Assembly: GCA_015178975.1 (NCBI GenBank)
Contig: WHVD01000050.1
Span: forward strand, 496,001-560,000
Length of the DNA stretch: 64,000 nt
Direction: 5' to 3'
Origin: Hysterangium stoloniferum
Lineage: Eukaryota; Basidiomycota; Agaricomycetes; Hysterangiales; Hysterangiaceae
The notes under the pieces were generated by a model, which saw nothing but the letters and a program-made list of their open reading frames with translations, was not told the DNA's origin and did not search any database. The position numbers and the translations under genes were made by a program. Below are positions 53,733 to 64,000 of this stretch, piece by piece (position 1 is the first letter of the stretch; the number at the start of each line of letters is the position of its first letter).

Positions 53733-56700
53733 ATGCACCCCTCTGATTCACCTCATAAACCATCTCCTGTGTGCCCTTCAGAACCACAACAAACTCTGGG
53801 CTCTCATGTTCTGAAAGCTGTTTTACACGATCTACATGGCTCATTCCACGTGGAAGAGACTAATAAGTTTCTTCGCAAGCTCATGCCTCTCTCTGAAGAC
53901 CAGATCCAGAAAATCTATGAACACCTCCTGAAAAAAAGGCTGTATGACGTGGAAGTTAAGAGATGGAAAAATATGCCAAGATTTCAATCAGACGAAGAGG
54001 ATATGTACCCCCGTTTTGTGGAGATTGCCAATGCCATCAATGATTATGCCGAGTCCATGGAGTGGACAGAGGTGAAAGGTGGATGGCGGGACGTGCATAG
54101 TAGAGCGCCGAAGTCTACGAGTAATACGGCGCCATCGATACGGCCGGATTCTGTGTTTGCCTCTAAGAACACTAACATGAGCACTCTCCAGAAAAAAATA
54201 GACGAGCTAACGGCCAGGCAAGAAGCGAAAGAAAAAGAAATGGTTAGAAATGACGAGGTATTAAGAGAAGAAATTGAAAAGGTGGAGCGTTTTTGCTTAA
54301 AGGATATATATATTATATTGACGGAATGCTTAGTTGGAAGATGACATGGTATGGGATATTTTACTATGGATTATGGTTGGTTCTAACACCTTTTTAGACA
54401 AAACTCTCTCATGTTTGGTGGTTACAAGTATGCGCGGTCGTCGAAATGAAAGCGAAAGCAACGGAGAATGATAGCATCGAAGCATTGCAGCAGCTTTGCT
54501 GCTATATGCGACAGATGTTCCGGGAGCAGTTGGATAGACGTTTTGCTTTCGGATTTACACTTTGCTTTGATCAAGTTTCTGTTTTCTTATGTGACCGGTC
54601 TGGGGTGCTAGGGACGAGGGAGGCGATTAACATTCATACGGTGAGTTTTCAACTTTCCTCCTTTCTCACTGAACTTGACATGAACGATACTTAAGAGCCC
54701 AAAGAGTTTGATTCGAGTAATTGGCAGCTTCTCTATCCTCAAGCCTCATGAACTTGGTTGGGATCCTAGTATGAAAATTTATTATCCAGAAAACAGGCCT
54801 CATCTATCGCTTCCCTCTTACGAATTTCCATTTGAAAGGGTGAAAATGGGGTTGAGCCTTTACCGACTGAACTGGGTTATTAATTCAGCTGTGGCCCACC
54901 TTGGGACACATGAGGATTTTCTCACTGTACGTGCAATTAGTATTGTGGGCTCTGAAGTCATGTGTGGACGAGCGAGTATTGTATGGGAAGTTGTCAAGCT
55001 ACTGGACCATCAGAGGCGTGATAAGGTATGTGTAACAGTTTAATGTAACGTTTGGACTGGTTCGACTTTTAATAGAAAGTGTATGTTTTGAAACAAGGCT
55101 GGCAGCGGTTTGAAGGGTTACACTCAATCTCGGGTGAGCCCTTTGAGGCAAGGGCGCATTGGATGGCAGGTCTACACCAAGGTCGGATTTATTCCTCCGA
55201 GCACGTGTTGTCAAATGATGGTGTGCTGGACACTACTTTGGAACACATCCGCAAAGGTTTAGGTGGAAATAACGAGGAGCGACCATTGTCTATGCCAACT
55301 AGTAAACCCAAGGCTATCAACTCCCTCATCCAGAATGATATCGATCAAGAGTCAAACTTACAGGAGCAAATTGTGATTCAAAATGGCCAATTGGAGTATC
55401 AAAGTCGGGATCCGTACCTGGTGTCCCGTGTTTTTACTCGGATCATAATGGAAACTTGGGGCTGGTCTATCAAGTACTTTAAGGATAACTTGGAGCTTCT
55501 GACTGTAATTCGAGATGCGGTGCAAGGTTTATTATTGTGCATATGTTTTTTTGTGACGGTTTTATTGAAATGGTTGTTATGTGTTAGATCATAAGGATTT
55601 CTATCTCAGCGGTGTCCTTCATCGTGACGTTAGCATAGGAAACATCCTAATATGTCCCAGAGAAGGCAATAGATCAGAAGTATGTGGACGACTGATCGAT
55701 CTTGACCATGGGAAGCAGACCTGGAAATTTTTGTCGACAAGTGAAATTCCTCCCAGGAAAGAACTAGACGGTGTTTTGGCAAATTCATATCACTTCACTT
55801 TTCAAGTTGAGGGTGTATTCGCTGAGGAAGATGTTGTTCGCACAGTGTTGGGTGCTTTTAATCTGAAGCCGACCCTTGCCGCAGACTATATTAAGGCTTC
55901 TCTGGATGGGGCATCTCGCAAAGTGACAAAAGAGGAGCCTTGTACCCTTGAAGATCTTCATTGGCAACGTTTTGTACGTTTATACAAGTTCCTTTTGCTG
56001 ATTGACTTGACGACTTGGCAGGTGGAAAAATTACCAACGTTCCAAGATCGAAGACCACGACCAGGCTTCCGAACGGTGATTTTTCATCAGTTGACTTGAT
56101 TTGTGCAGTATTTTGATATTCCTCTAAGGGCACAGGGCACAGTTCCATACATGAGCCATGAGGTACTTGCAAGGAATTATAGTAGGTCATATATACTGCG
56201 AGGGGATGGAAAGCAATGGGTACACGATGCTGCTAACGATATGGAGTCTTTTTTGTGGGTGATCATTTACCTTGCGATAACACGGGGATCTCCTGGAGGG
56301 TTTCGTCGTGATGAACTGGATGCAGGCGACTTCCAGAACGTTGATTTGCGTAAAGTGACCAATCGATTCTTCGATCATTTGGACAAGTTAGAGGAAGAAA
56401 AACAAAACCTATTCACAGTCTCTGAAGATGGTGGAAACGGAGAAAGAATCCTCGAGAATGATATACTCAAGAGTTTCCACCCATACTTCAAACCACTGAA
56501 GCGTTTAGTGCGGGACTGGTACAAACTACTTGTGATGGCTTTCCGATGGCGGGCATCTGAATATCGTTTTATCCACGATTACGTCCTAAACCTTCTCACA
56601 AAGGAAATCGAAGCACTCGGATCGGAAACTATGACGGACCATATGACGGACCCTATATATGATCATAAAACTACTATTGAACTGGAACGCCGTCAGCGAC

Positions 56701-56816
56701 GCCAAGATTTCATCTCGAACGCCTTTCTGGATATCGATTCTGTATCCAACAATGAAAGTTTGGATGACGACAAAGACGGGAATGAGGAGAACAGCCAAGT
56801 CCAAGTCTCAATCTGA
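53733..56816 (+). CDS. FunK1-type fungal protein kinase, multi-exon
   Basis: The gene starts MHPSDSPHKPSPVCPSEPQ. Approximate exons are 53733-54280 (LRKLMPLSEDQIQKIYEHLL, then a coiled coil KKIDELTARQEAKEKEM), 54405-54640 (QLCCYMRQMFREQLDRRFAF), 54700-55025 (LGWDPSMKIYYPENRPHLS), 55077-55525, 55590-55975 and a tail to 56816. Introns show GTGAGT, GTATGTG and GTACGT donors. The catalytic loop GVLHRDVSIGNILIC lies at about 55610-55655, LIDLDHGKQ replaces the DFG segment at about 55695-55720, and GTVPYMSHEVL is the activation-segment end. FunK1 members are thought to be serine/threonine kinases linked to development; the substrate is unknown. An insert rich in charged residues separates DLDHGK from GTVPYM. 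No obvious inactivating change was noted, but exon joints are by eye. Confidence 0.82.
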
Positions 56817-57046
56817 CACACACGCCAAGAAGGAGGTGTGATTATGCCTAGGGAGGAAACGGGGAAAATAGTGTCAGTGGGCCTGGAGTTCTCTAATGAG
56901 GTGTTGGTGACAGATGGTTTAGATGAGGGTGATTTCTGGGTGTTAATCTGTGGATGATGGTTGTGATGAGAGAAAGGTATTAACTTGATGTGATTAAGGT
57001 CAATGAATATGTACAAGAATTGGCAATGTGGATGTAAGAGTCAAGG
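56817..57046. other. Intergenic spacer
   Basis: About 230 bp between the kinase stop and the first recognisable codons of the Crinkler-like gene. It could hold the latter's promoter. Confidence 0.4.
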
Positions 57047-60000
57047 GTGTGGGAATAATCAACCTCCCTTCTGTCTCGCATTGCTCAAACGGCTAAACGA
57101 CCTCTCCTGCCCGAGCTAGAGAACATTGTTTATGTTCAAAAATGTATTGAAGAGAACGATGAGCTCTTGGACTTATTGGGCGAATGTTTACAAAAAGAAT
57201 CGTTTTCAGAGATTTGGAGCCTTGGTAAGTTTCTAGTGTATTTCTCTGGCGCTATCTGTCATCATCGCTCTTATTAGAGATACTCCAACCTGACGATACC
57301 GAACGCCCGCACACCCCAATACAAGGAAGAAAGGTTGTAGCCAAAGGTAGGTGGTACATTTTCAAGTGTGGATGGGATGGGATTGTAAATATTTTTCGTT
57401 ATCGTTAGGTGAATCCCCGCGCCGCCTCACGGAGAAAGAGAGGAAAGCTACGACAGCCGCCACAATTCAAGAGTTTGATAACTACCTCAAATACTTGGCC
57501 ACTGGGAAATTGGATGGATATCTCGACTCGATCCGATGTGAAGACAAACTTACAGACCTGAAGGTGGATCTCCCCCTCGACCCAATTCTTCTCCTTCAGG
57601 ACCTCGGCAAGCGCCCAGACAAGGATCGGATGAAAAATTTGTTCACCCGTGACACAGTGTTCGTGGGGTTTGGACCATTTTACAGACAATAATGCTAATC
57701 TTCCTCTTTCTTTCCAGCCATCTATTCGGGGTCTCGGGTTCGGGTAAAACACGGCTTGCACTTGAGGGTCTTTGCTTGAATTGGGGCCTTTATCTTTTGT
57801 GCAGAACCACACGAGGTCCAGCATCTGGCTCCAAAGACGTAGAAGTAGCGACGGAAAAAATATTGCCAAGTTTAAGCACTTGGCACACAGGAGAAATTGT
57901 TGAGAACGCTACAGCTGCAGACCGAGTGTTTGCAATGTTGTTGTGCGCACGCGTCTTGATCCTGAAGCAGTTTGTGCAACACGTTCCTGTTAACACAGGT
58001 GCGACGTTGGCTCGACGGCGATGGGTTCTTGCTCAAGTTTAGCCACCCTCCTTGAACTTTGAAGATGAGGATCTCTTAGTCAGAGTGCTCTGGACCCTCC
58101 GGTCTGCTGACCCGCAGATCATGGGTAGCATTATCGATTCCACCCTAAATGAGTTCACGACTAACAGAAATGACTTGTTTCCAGAAGGATCCCGGACACG
58201 TCTATTCGTCGTGATCGATGAGGCACAAGTGGCTGCCGACAATATGAAGGAGTACTTCCGCTCGGACACCGGGACTGATATGCGCCCTATTCTTCGTGAA
58301 ATGTATAATTTCTTTCTGAACACTAAACTCTTCAGGGGTTTTATTCTCTCGTGAACTGGACTGTCGATGAAAATGGTGAAGGATGCGGTGGGTTCTGTTT
58401 CTGGAAGAAATGCAGCTGGGAGTGGTACGCGGGTCTTGACTGATATTGGGCGTTTCACGAAAGACGATTCTTCTCAATTGGACTATATTCGCCGATACCT
58501 CACACTCTCGGACAATAACTGGGATCGAGGATTGTTGGAACGGATGGTGTACTGGTTTTCTGGCCGGTATGTGTATCGTTTGATGCTACAAGTTTCTTTT
58601 TTATCGTTGATATTGTAGTCACCGGCTGACAGCTAGGCTTATTGAGCTGTTTATCCACTCGGAAAATGTGCCGGGCCACCGTGTGCTGACCTCGTTCACT
58701 GAACGGTTGACTGGATTTAAAATCACTGAGGCAATCGACCTGGAGGATGACGAACCTCCGATTTGCCCTGAGCTGTCCACGTCGATCTCACATTATCGAT
58801 CAATTGGACAATTGGACCGGGTTTTCAGCGAAAGAAATAGTCAGTGTAACATCTATTTCTTTTACTAATGCAAGGACCAAGCACGTATTTGATAGGAGAG
58901 GAACTGATGCAATGCCTAGTTGAAGTTCTCATGCGGTGGACTTTGGGAAGCGAACCTACGACGATCGCCCTGGAAAGGCATATGCACGAAATAATTGCGT
59001 GCGGCATAGGATTTTTGGACAAGAAGGAGACGAAGGCTTGGGAATTCGATGCTGATAAGAACTACCCTGTTTACATTTCCGAACCGTTGGTAGTTCTCTC
59101 CCTCAGCTCGCTTTTCCAAAAGCAGAGTCACACGATGAGGGAGACATGGATGGCCAATGGATTCCGCAGTGCTCGTACCACCTCGTCACTTGGATATATG
59201 TTTGACCAGGCGATCCTTCTCGTGCTCATGGAGACTTTTGGGGGGAAGTTGACACGTTTCTTGGACGCCTTCCACTGTAGCGAGTGATTAGGGTTGAGGA
59301 AGGTTACGTTAGTGAGGCTGAAGCGTGGGGCTGATAACATAATGGAGTGCTCCCCGGTATCGTGGAAGGCAGGGAATTCTGATCGGTTGGGTGTGAAGGC
59401 TAGTTCGCCTAAAGACGTTCTCGCTTTCTTGCACGAACCAGATGGAAAGCCGTTTCTTCTTGCAGAGATTCAGATGGGACCCGAGGTGCTGTGTACGGTT
59501 CAAGACGAGGAGACGAAGGAGCTGATTATTCTTGCAGTGCAAGCAACAGTTTCACCGATCAATGCTCAGAAATGGCGAGATGCCATCGATTCTGTTACAC
59601 CCGAATTCTTTTACACGGTGCAGGTAGGTATCAAACATTGTACACCCTATCACACTCAACGTTTATTCTGATGTTTATAGAAGGGAGGGAAACGGGATCA
59701 ATATGCACGAGTGTCTTACCCAGATCTTGTAGATGATCTGACAGGGAGTTTGAAGATAATTTTCGGGCCAGCAGTATACACGCCAATAGCTGACATTTAT
59801 CGCACTAAACTCTGCAGCAGCATCCGAGCTCAGCAGCAATCTCCTTCACAGTCAACGCGACAGACTCCCAGATTCCTTCGCATCATTGCAACCCCTGACG
59901 ATGAACAGCAGAAACGTCTGAAAGAGGAATGGACAGGTGATGTAGCCGTTTTGGGGTGGGATGTTGTGAAAGGTTATATTGGCTCAACGGCGGATTTACT

Positions 60001-60064
60001 GAAGGCCAGAATGCCCCGTTCCAGTCAAAGTATCTCACACAAGAAAATTAAAACTACGCGGTGA
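57047..60064 (+). pseudogene. Crinkler-like P-loop NTPase gene
   Basis: After short N-terminal exons (KRPLLPELENIVYVQKCIEE near 57100), a linker reads ILLLQDLGKRPDKDRMKNLF (about 57590-57650). A Walker A segment GVSGSGKTRLALEGLCLNWG follows (about 57728-57785), then a Walker B-like LFVVIDEAQVAADN (about 58200-58240). The C-terminal part (about 59300-60064) contains PFLLAEIQMGPEVLC, LIILAVQATVS and YARVSYPDLVDDLTGS, which could be a degraded PD-(D/E)XK-like nuclease domain. This order matches the fungal Crinkler (CRN) relatives that fuse an NTPase to a nuclease-like effector domain. It has several short introns and about two apparent interruptions, so it is treated as a probably broken copy. 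Its cellular role is not established. Confidence 0.65.
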
Positions 60065-60483
60065 ATGTCAAGTTTTTTGATGAAAGTGACTCGGAATGTT
60101 TAGACACGAGTTTCCTCGTTGCTTAATTTGTGTCGTTCCCTTATTATCCTGTAGAAGTGTATGGTGTTTCTATTACCAAATATACAAGTAACCCCCGTTG
60201 ATCAAGGTTGATACGAGGACAAGGCTTTAACCCATGGGGTCAAGCCCCCACCATACCCCACTATAATATAACAGAGTAAGTTTCCTCAAGTCTTTATTCC
60301 TAATACCTTGCATTGATTCAAAAATAATAAGGTAGTCAGATGTGCGGAACAAATGATGTCCATCCTACATTCGCGTATGCTTTGAAGGGTGCGTCTGTAA
60401 GCGAGACGACATCCTCCACTATTAGACGGTGCTAGGACATACATATACCAGGACGCCAGCGAATACCTGTACAGAAGAAATAA
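60065..60483. other. Spacer at the truncation point of copy C
   Basis: No gene is seen. Similarity between copy C (60484-62070) and copy A stops at about 60484-60500, so a deletion or insertion breakpoint lies at the right edge of this interval. Confidence 0.45.
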
Positions 60484-62070
60484 TTAGAAACAAGTCGTAG
60501 ACGACTTCATGAGTGCATGAAGCTTTGCTTGTAAGCCTCTGTCCCCAATGTTACCTCGGGAGTCCCTCAGATCAACCCAGAAACTGTCCAATATCATCAT
60601 TTGCTCTGCGCTCAACGGCAATTCAAATATTCCACGATGAGACGAGAGACTGGGACGAATCATGAGCAAAAACGATCCCATAACACTTGGGTATCGCCTG
60701 TATGTTTCTTCCATGTGCACACCATCAAAGCTCTGGCTAGTAGGTATCCTATCATTTCGGCCAAAGTAACTTATTTGAGAAAGAAATCACTTACCCCTCG
60801 AAACACATGAACCACTGACCTACTTGAATAGGAACCGTCGTAATCATTTTCCCTGCGTGACCAAGATAAGAACCTAGTGCAGCGAGGATCCATAATTCTT
60901 CTCCTTTCGGTGTCTTCAAATCCCACATACGCTGGACTTTCCCCGCATCCAAGTGTCGGACAAACTCTAACCACCTGACTTTGTGTAGCCATGGTGCAAT
61001 TTCTCTAGCTGCCGTCGAAAGAGGGATGGCCCGCAGAGGCGCACGCTTGAGGCTGTTCTTCCAAAATTCTAATGTGCCCCTCCCATCTGTCTGTGTGTGC
61101 CATATCCGAGTAACAGCCAATAATCTCGGAAAATTCGCACAAAGCCAAATTTGCTGTCCTGCCGTCCGATCAAATCCGGTATACATTACACCCTTGCCCT
61201 TGTGAGCAGCTCGGTAATCCGCCTTGACTGACTTCTCGTTACCTGCAACATGTTTACATGTTCTGCACTGGTAGCAATCCGGGATAATGTCTATACCGTG
61301 GTATCGTTCGACCGCGGTTTGTGGCCAAACTTGTTTCATCTCATCCACCGATGCAATAAGATTGAACTGGGCAGCTAATTCATCTCCAAGGTCCTTCAGT
61401 ACTCCCTTGATCTTGTCATGCTTTTCAGCGTGATCGACAGCAATGCTAGGAAATACCGCACGATCACAACCTGTACACATTCGAAGCCGGGCTCTCTTGT
61501 TAATCATGAACCCGGACCCCGTCAATCGATCGTCTGTATAAATCTCGGAGGCGCACAGTGGGACCAGAACTTGTTGAGGTGAAGAATGCATAGAGCGCTC
61601 AGAGGATAAATGACCGGAGGAAGTACATGTGAGGATCTGGCCAGACAATGATGAAGCATTCCTTCCTCGATAACTGCCCGAAGCTCCAGGGGGTTTCTTT
61701 CCCCGTATACTTGCCAGACCAGACAAGACAACTGATTGTCATCTGCTAATTATCACGTCAGAAAATATACAAATATAAAACAATTATGAGCGTACCTGAT
61801 CTATCCACACCAACATAATCACCATCTGAAGAATCCGAAGAAAAATCAACGCTGATGAAACGAAACATTGAACGGTCACAGGAATCGCTCCAGCTGCCAT
61901 GAGAGCCAAGGTCGTTACTGCCATGGGACGAGATCCCTGTGTTAGAACTGTTTCTGCATCCTTCATCACGAAAATCAGAATTAATGGAAGACCCATCGCA
62001 GGGATCACCCTGATTGAGACCGGCAGCACTAGAGATAAGATTCTCCAAGGAATAGGTCTCGATATCCTCA
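60484..62070 (-). pseudogene. OrsD/RecQ family gene, N-terminal copy C (truncated)
   Basis: Read right to left, a first exon (about 61795-62070) with SDFRDEGCRNSSNTGISSHG is followed by an intron (about 61748-61795, GTACGC...AATTAG). A long open exon (60796-61745) comes next with YTDDRLTGSGFMINKRARLR, CTGCDRAVFPSIAVDHAEKH (a first C2H2-like pair) and PDCYQCRTCKHVAGNEKS (a second). FDRTAGQQIWLCANFPRLLA and ALGSYLGHAGKMITTVPIQV follow. After another intron (about 60722-60795) comes HMEETYRRYPSVMGSFLL to 60484. The long exon is intact, unlike copy A. The middle and helicase parts are absent from the window, so the gene is truncated at its 3' end. Zinc-dependent binding is the likely role of the OrsD-like domain. 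Confidence 0.75.
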
Positions 62071-62175
62071 CTGGGAGGATAACGGTGACTCCTATCGATG
62101 ATCTAACAGCCTGGCTTGCCTCTAATAGCGGTTAGATTGTAAAAAAAAAAACAATAATATACATACCTGGTCATT

Positions 62176-62294
62176 TTGAGCCTTTGAGCATATATTTTAG
62201 AAATTGGGCGCTAGTACAGGGACAGATGCCCTGCATTGACGCCCATCTCAGAGGGGGGTTCATTTTCTAGAGTGGCATCGCGACTTTTTATCCA
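62176..62294 (+). repeat. SINE-like dispersed repeat, copy 3 (lacks the 3' part)
   Basis: Begins TTTGAGCCTTTGAGCATATA as in copy 2 and includes the nested hairpin region, ending GCATCGCGACTTTTTATCCA. The GCTAAGT...GCTGG-A(n) end is absent. Confidence 0.8.
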
Positions 62295-62850
62295 ACCCAA
62301 AAGCAACAAAACAACATACCCACTAGCACGATTCTCAAATATTTGCTGGACACGGGGAACATACGGGGTATGGAACGTAGCGCGATCACGGACGATCGAA
62401 TTGACCGCTGCGTACGACTCGACAATATGTGGGCCAGGCGCACAACCGGGACGTTCGAAGGAGTACTTATCCGCGATCCCTAGCTTTTTGAGACCACATC
62501 TTACTGTCGATGATGTCCATGCCACATATTTGGGTGTAGGTTTCAATGGTACCGGATTCGTAGCAATTTCTGTAGAAGGTGCAAGGTGATGCTATAAGAC
62601 GATGATTAGATTCAAAAGCCCAGAGGTAACGCACCCTCAGCCGTTGGCTTCCTCCCTGTTTCACCACTTGAACTCCACACGATACTCCCCCACTTGAACT
62701 CACGCTTTTGTCCTCCGTCCCAGAGGACCTCGACTGTTCCCCGATCTTTTTTGACCTATAATGCAACAGCGAGATGAAAAGATAATGCATTAGATGACAA
62801 GTGATCCAGAAAACTCACTTGCAAAAGAGAGACCTTAAATACACTTGATG
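62295..62850. other. Spacer with unrecognised short frames
   Basis: Plus-strand codons at about 62295-62590 (RFSNICWTRGTYGVWNVARS, then LTVDDVHATYLGVGFNGTGF) look protein-like but belong to no family I recognise. Minus-strand frames overlap. This may be the remains of a small host gene. Confidence 0.3.
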
Positions 62851-62867
62851 AGTTGCGAATGCGGATT

Positions 62868-63437
62868 CTATCCGCAAACCACAACGGCAGCAGCCCATAC
62901 CTCTTCCCCGACAATATCAATCACCCCCTCTACGGCCCTAACACACCACGCCGCACCTTCTCCCTCGTCGCCAGCATAATCTGCGCCTGCTGCATAAGCG
63001 TGTCGGTGAGGAGCGTGAGCGTCAGGACTGCTGGGTCTTCCCCAGTGTCCACCGTCGGCGGCGTGGTGGCGGAGAGTGCGGGGAAGAGGCTGCGCACGGA
63101 TGGAGAGAGATTTGGGAGGTGCGCGTTCGCCGGGGTGAGGATGGGCGGTGGGTGGGGGCATGTGGTAGGAGCGTGGGCTTGGACCTGGGCTGCGTGGCCA
63201 TGCTTTGGGTGGGTATGTGGCCCTTTCACGGGTGGAGAAGGAGGCTTAGGCGTCGGATGCTGCGAGGGAGAAGATATTGTTTGCTCGGAGCGTGAGGGAA
63301 AATGTGTGAGAAGAAATCGGGGAGGACTTCGAGGGCGAGTTGGCAGGCTTGTATGAAGATAGCGCAGCTGTTACTCTAGCAGCAGACGTCAGGGTCGTAT
63401 TGATCCGAGTAGCCATAGGCGCAGATGGCATCCTCAA
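62868..63437 (-). pseudogene. GC-rich remnant of an unrecognised host gene
   Basis: Base composition here is much richer in G and C than in the rest of the window. Minus-strand frames read CHPPPILTPANAHLPNLSPS with LTLTLLTDTLMQQAQIMLAT in one frame, and RINTTLTSAARVTAALSSYK in another. Together they could be pieces of one ordinary protein-coding gene with frame breaks. No family is recognised. The opposite-strand glycine/tryptophan-rich frame (62853-63356) is a composition artefact. Confidence 0.35.
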
Positions 63438-63881
63438 AAAACTCCTCGACTTGCCATAGACGTTTCCATAAGTTTAACACTTGAGGTTTATGTGGGTTTG
63501 TGGAAGATCTGGTAGGGAATGGTTAAACGATTTATGATAGTATTTAAAGTAATACGTACATTTGGAGATGATTATTAGAATGAAGAAGCGAGATGGATGC
63601 TCAGGACTAGAAGTGCAGGAGCGAAGATGAGTGGGCACCATGGACCCACAATCGTACACAACCTGTAGCTAGTGTGCCGAGTGACTATATCTAACAAAGA
63701 TAAGGTGCAAAAGGCTGAGAAAATAGTGTGTTTGATTAAGAATAATTCGGATACTATCCTTTCTTTCCCATATCCAAGCTCATGTTCCATTGTTCCCTTA
63801 GGGTTTACGGTTTCCAGAGCAGGCAACTCCAATAGCGTCTCTGGTGAAGGGCAGCCCATGCAGCAGGAGTGCCTCTCCCTA
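63438..63881. other. Spacer without recognised gene
   Basis: Short overlapping frames only. Nothing recognised. Confidence 0.4.
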
Positions 63882-63938
63882 TGACATCATATGGTCCCTC
63901 TAAGCTACGCGAGGGAGCGCCGGGCCCATATGATGTCA
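63882..63938. repeat. 57-bp palindromic-ended element, copy 4
   Basis: Ends TGACATCATATGG and CCATATGATGTCA with middle CTCTAAGCTACGCGAGGGAG. It is exactly 57 bp, like the three copies near 32 kb, but stands alone here. Confidence 0.85.
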
Positions 63939-64000
63939 CTGCGTTACTGCCTGTGACACTCGTCCATAGCCTGGGCTGCAAGCAGAAGAAACGAAACCAG

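Noticed and set aside
62853-63356. Plus-strand frame rich in G and W
   Set aside because: The composition follows the local GC-rich antisense pattern. No family is recognised, and the minus strand looks more protein-like.
1-64000. tRNA or rRNA genes
   Set aside because: No cloverleaf with credible A and B boxes or rRNA core was recognised. GTAGCTTA-like phrases in the 57-bp element are not part of a tRNA fold.

Overview
The window looks like a repeat-rich, probably subtelomeric or heterochromatic stretch of an Agaricomycete (mushroom-forming basidiomycete) nuclear genome. The evidence is the set of protein families: FunK1-type fungal protein kinases, telomere-linked RecQ-like helicases fused to C2H2/OrsD-like zinc-finger domains, a Crinkler-like P-loop NTPase, a Helitron and chromodomain Ty3/gypsy elements. 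The short introns (about 50-100 bp, GTRNGT...YAG) fit as well. No tRNA, rRNA or housekeeping gene was recognised. Most of the sequence is transposons, satellites and decayed multicopy genes.

Layout. 1-4333: the 3' part of a Ty3/gypsy chromovirus with its 3' LTR. 4.3-11.4 kb: a block of nested satellites (a purine-rich minisatellite of about 67 bp, a 17-bp minisatellite, 19-, 20- and 44-bp arrays, AT-rich repeats), partly enclosed by two direct repeats of about 0.4-0.5 kb. 11.4-17.6 kb: a decayed Helitron on the minus strand, flanked by another pair of direct repeats. 18.3-27.1 kb: a decayed telomere-linked RecQ gene (copy A, minus strand), interrupted by a 675-bp solo repeat and other insertions. 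27.1-33.4 kb: minus-strand fossils, including a Ty3/gypsy pol remnant split by a tandem array of units of about 380 bp. 33.7-44.1 kb: a second RecQ-like gene (copy B, plus strand) split by a 6.68-kb DNA element. 45.7-51.8 kb: a FunK1 kinase, a FunK1 fragment and a coiled-coil protein of unknown function. 53.7-60.1 kb: a FunK1 kinase followed by a Crinkler-like NTPase. 60.5-62.1 kb: a third, N-terminal-only copy (C) of the OrsD/RecQ family. The rest is dispersed short repeats.

The most unusual object is the 6680-bp element at 33967-40646. It has 674/675-bp terminal direct repeats that are more than 99% identical by eye. Each repeat has short inverted ends (GGAGG...CCTCC), and the whole element is flanked by a 3-bp duplication (TAT). 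It has no reverse transcriptase. Instead it carries a DDE_Tnp_4 (PIF/Harbinger-like) transposase, a PD-(D/E)XK nuclease-like protein, a large protein with Rep-initiator-like motifs and two small unknown proteins. A lone copy of the repeat with its own 3-bp duplication (CTG) lies in RecQ copy A. It therefore behaves like an LTR while being built like a DNA transposon. Both insertions in this window lie inside telomere-linked RecQ genes.

Many decayed host-type genes show CGA-to-TGA changes, consistent with CpG methylation decay or a RIP-like process. Intron and exon boundaries given here were read by eye and are approximate.
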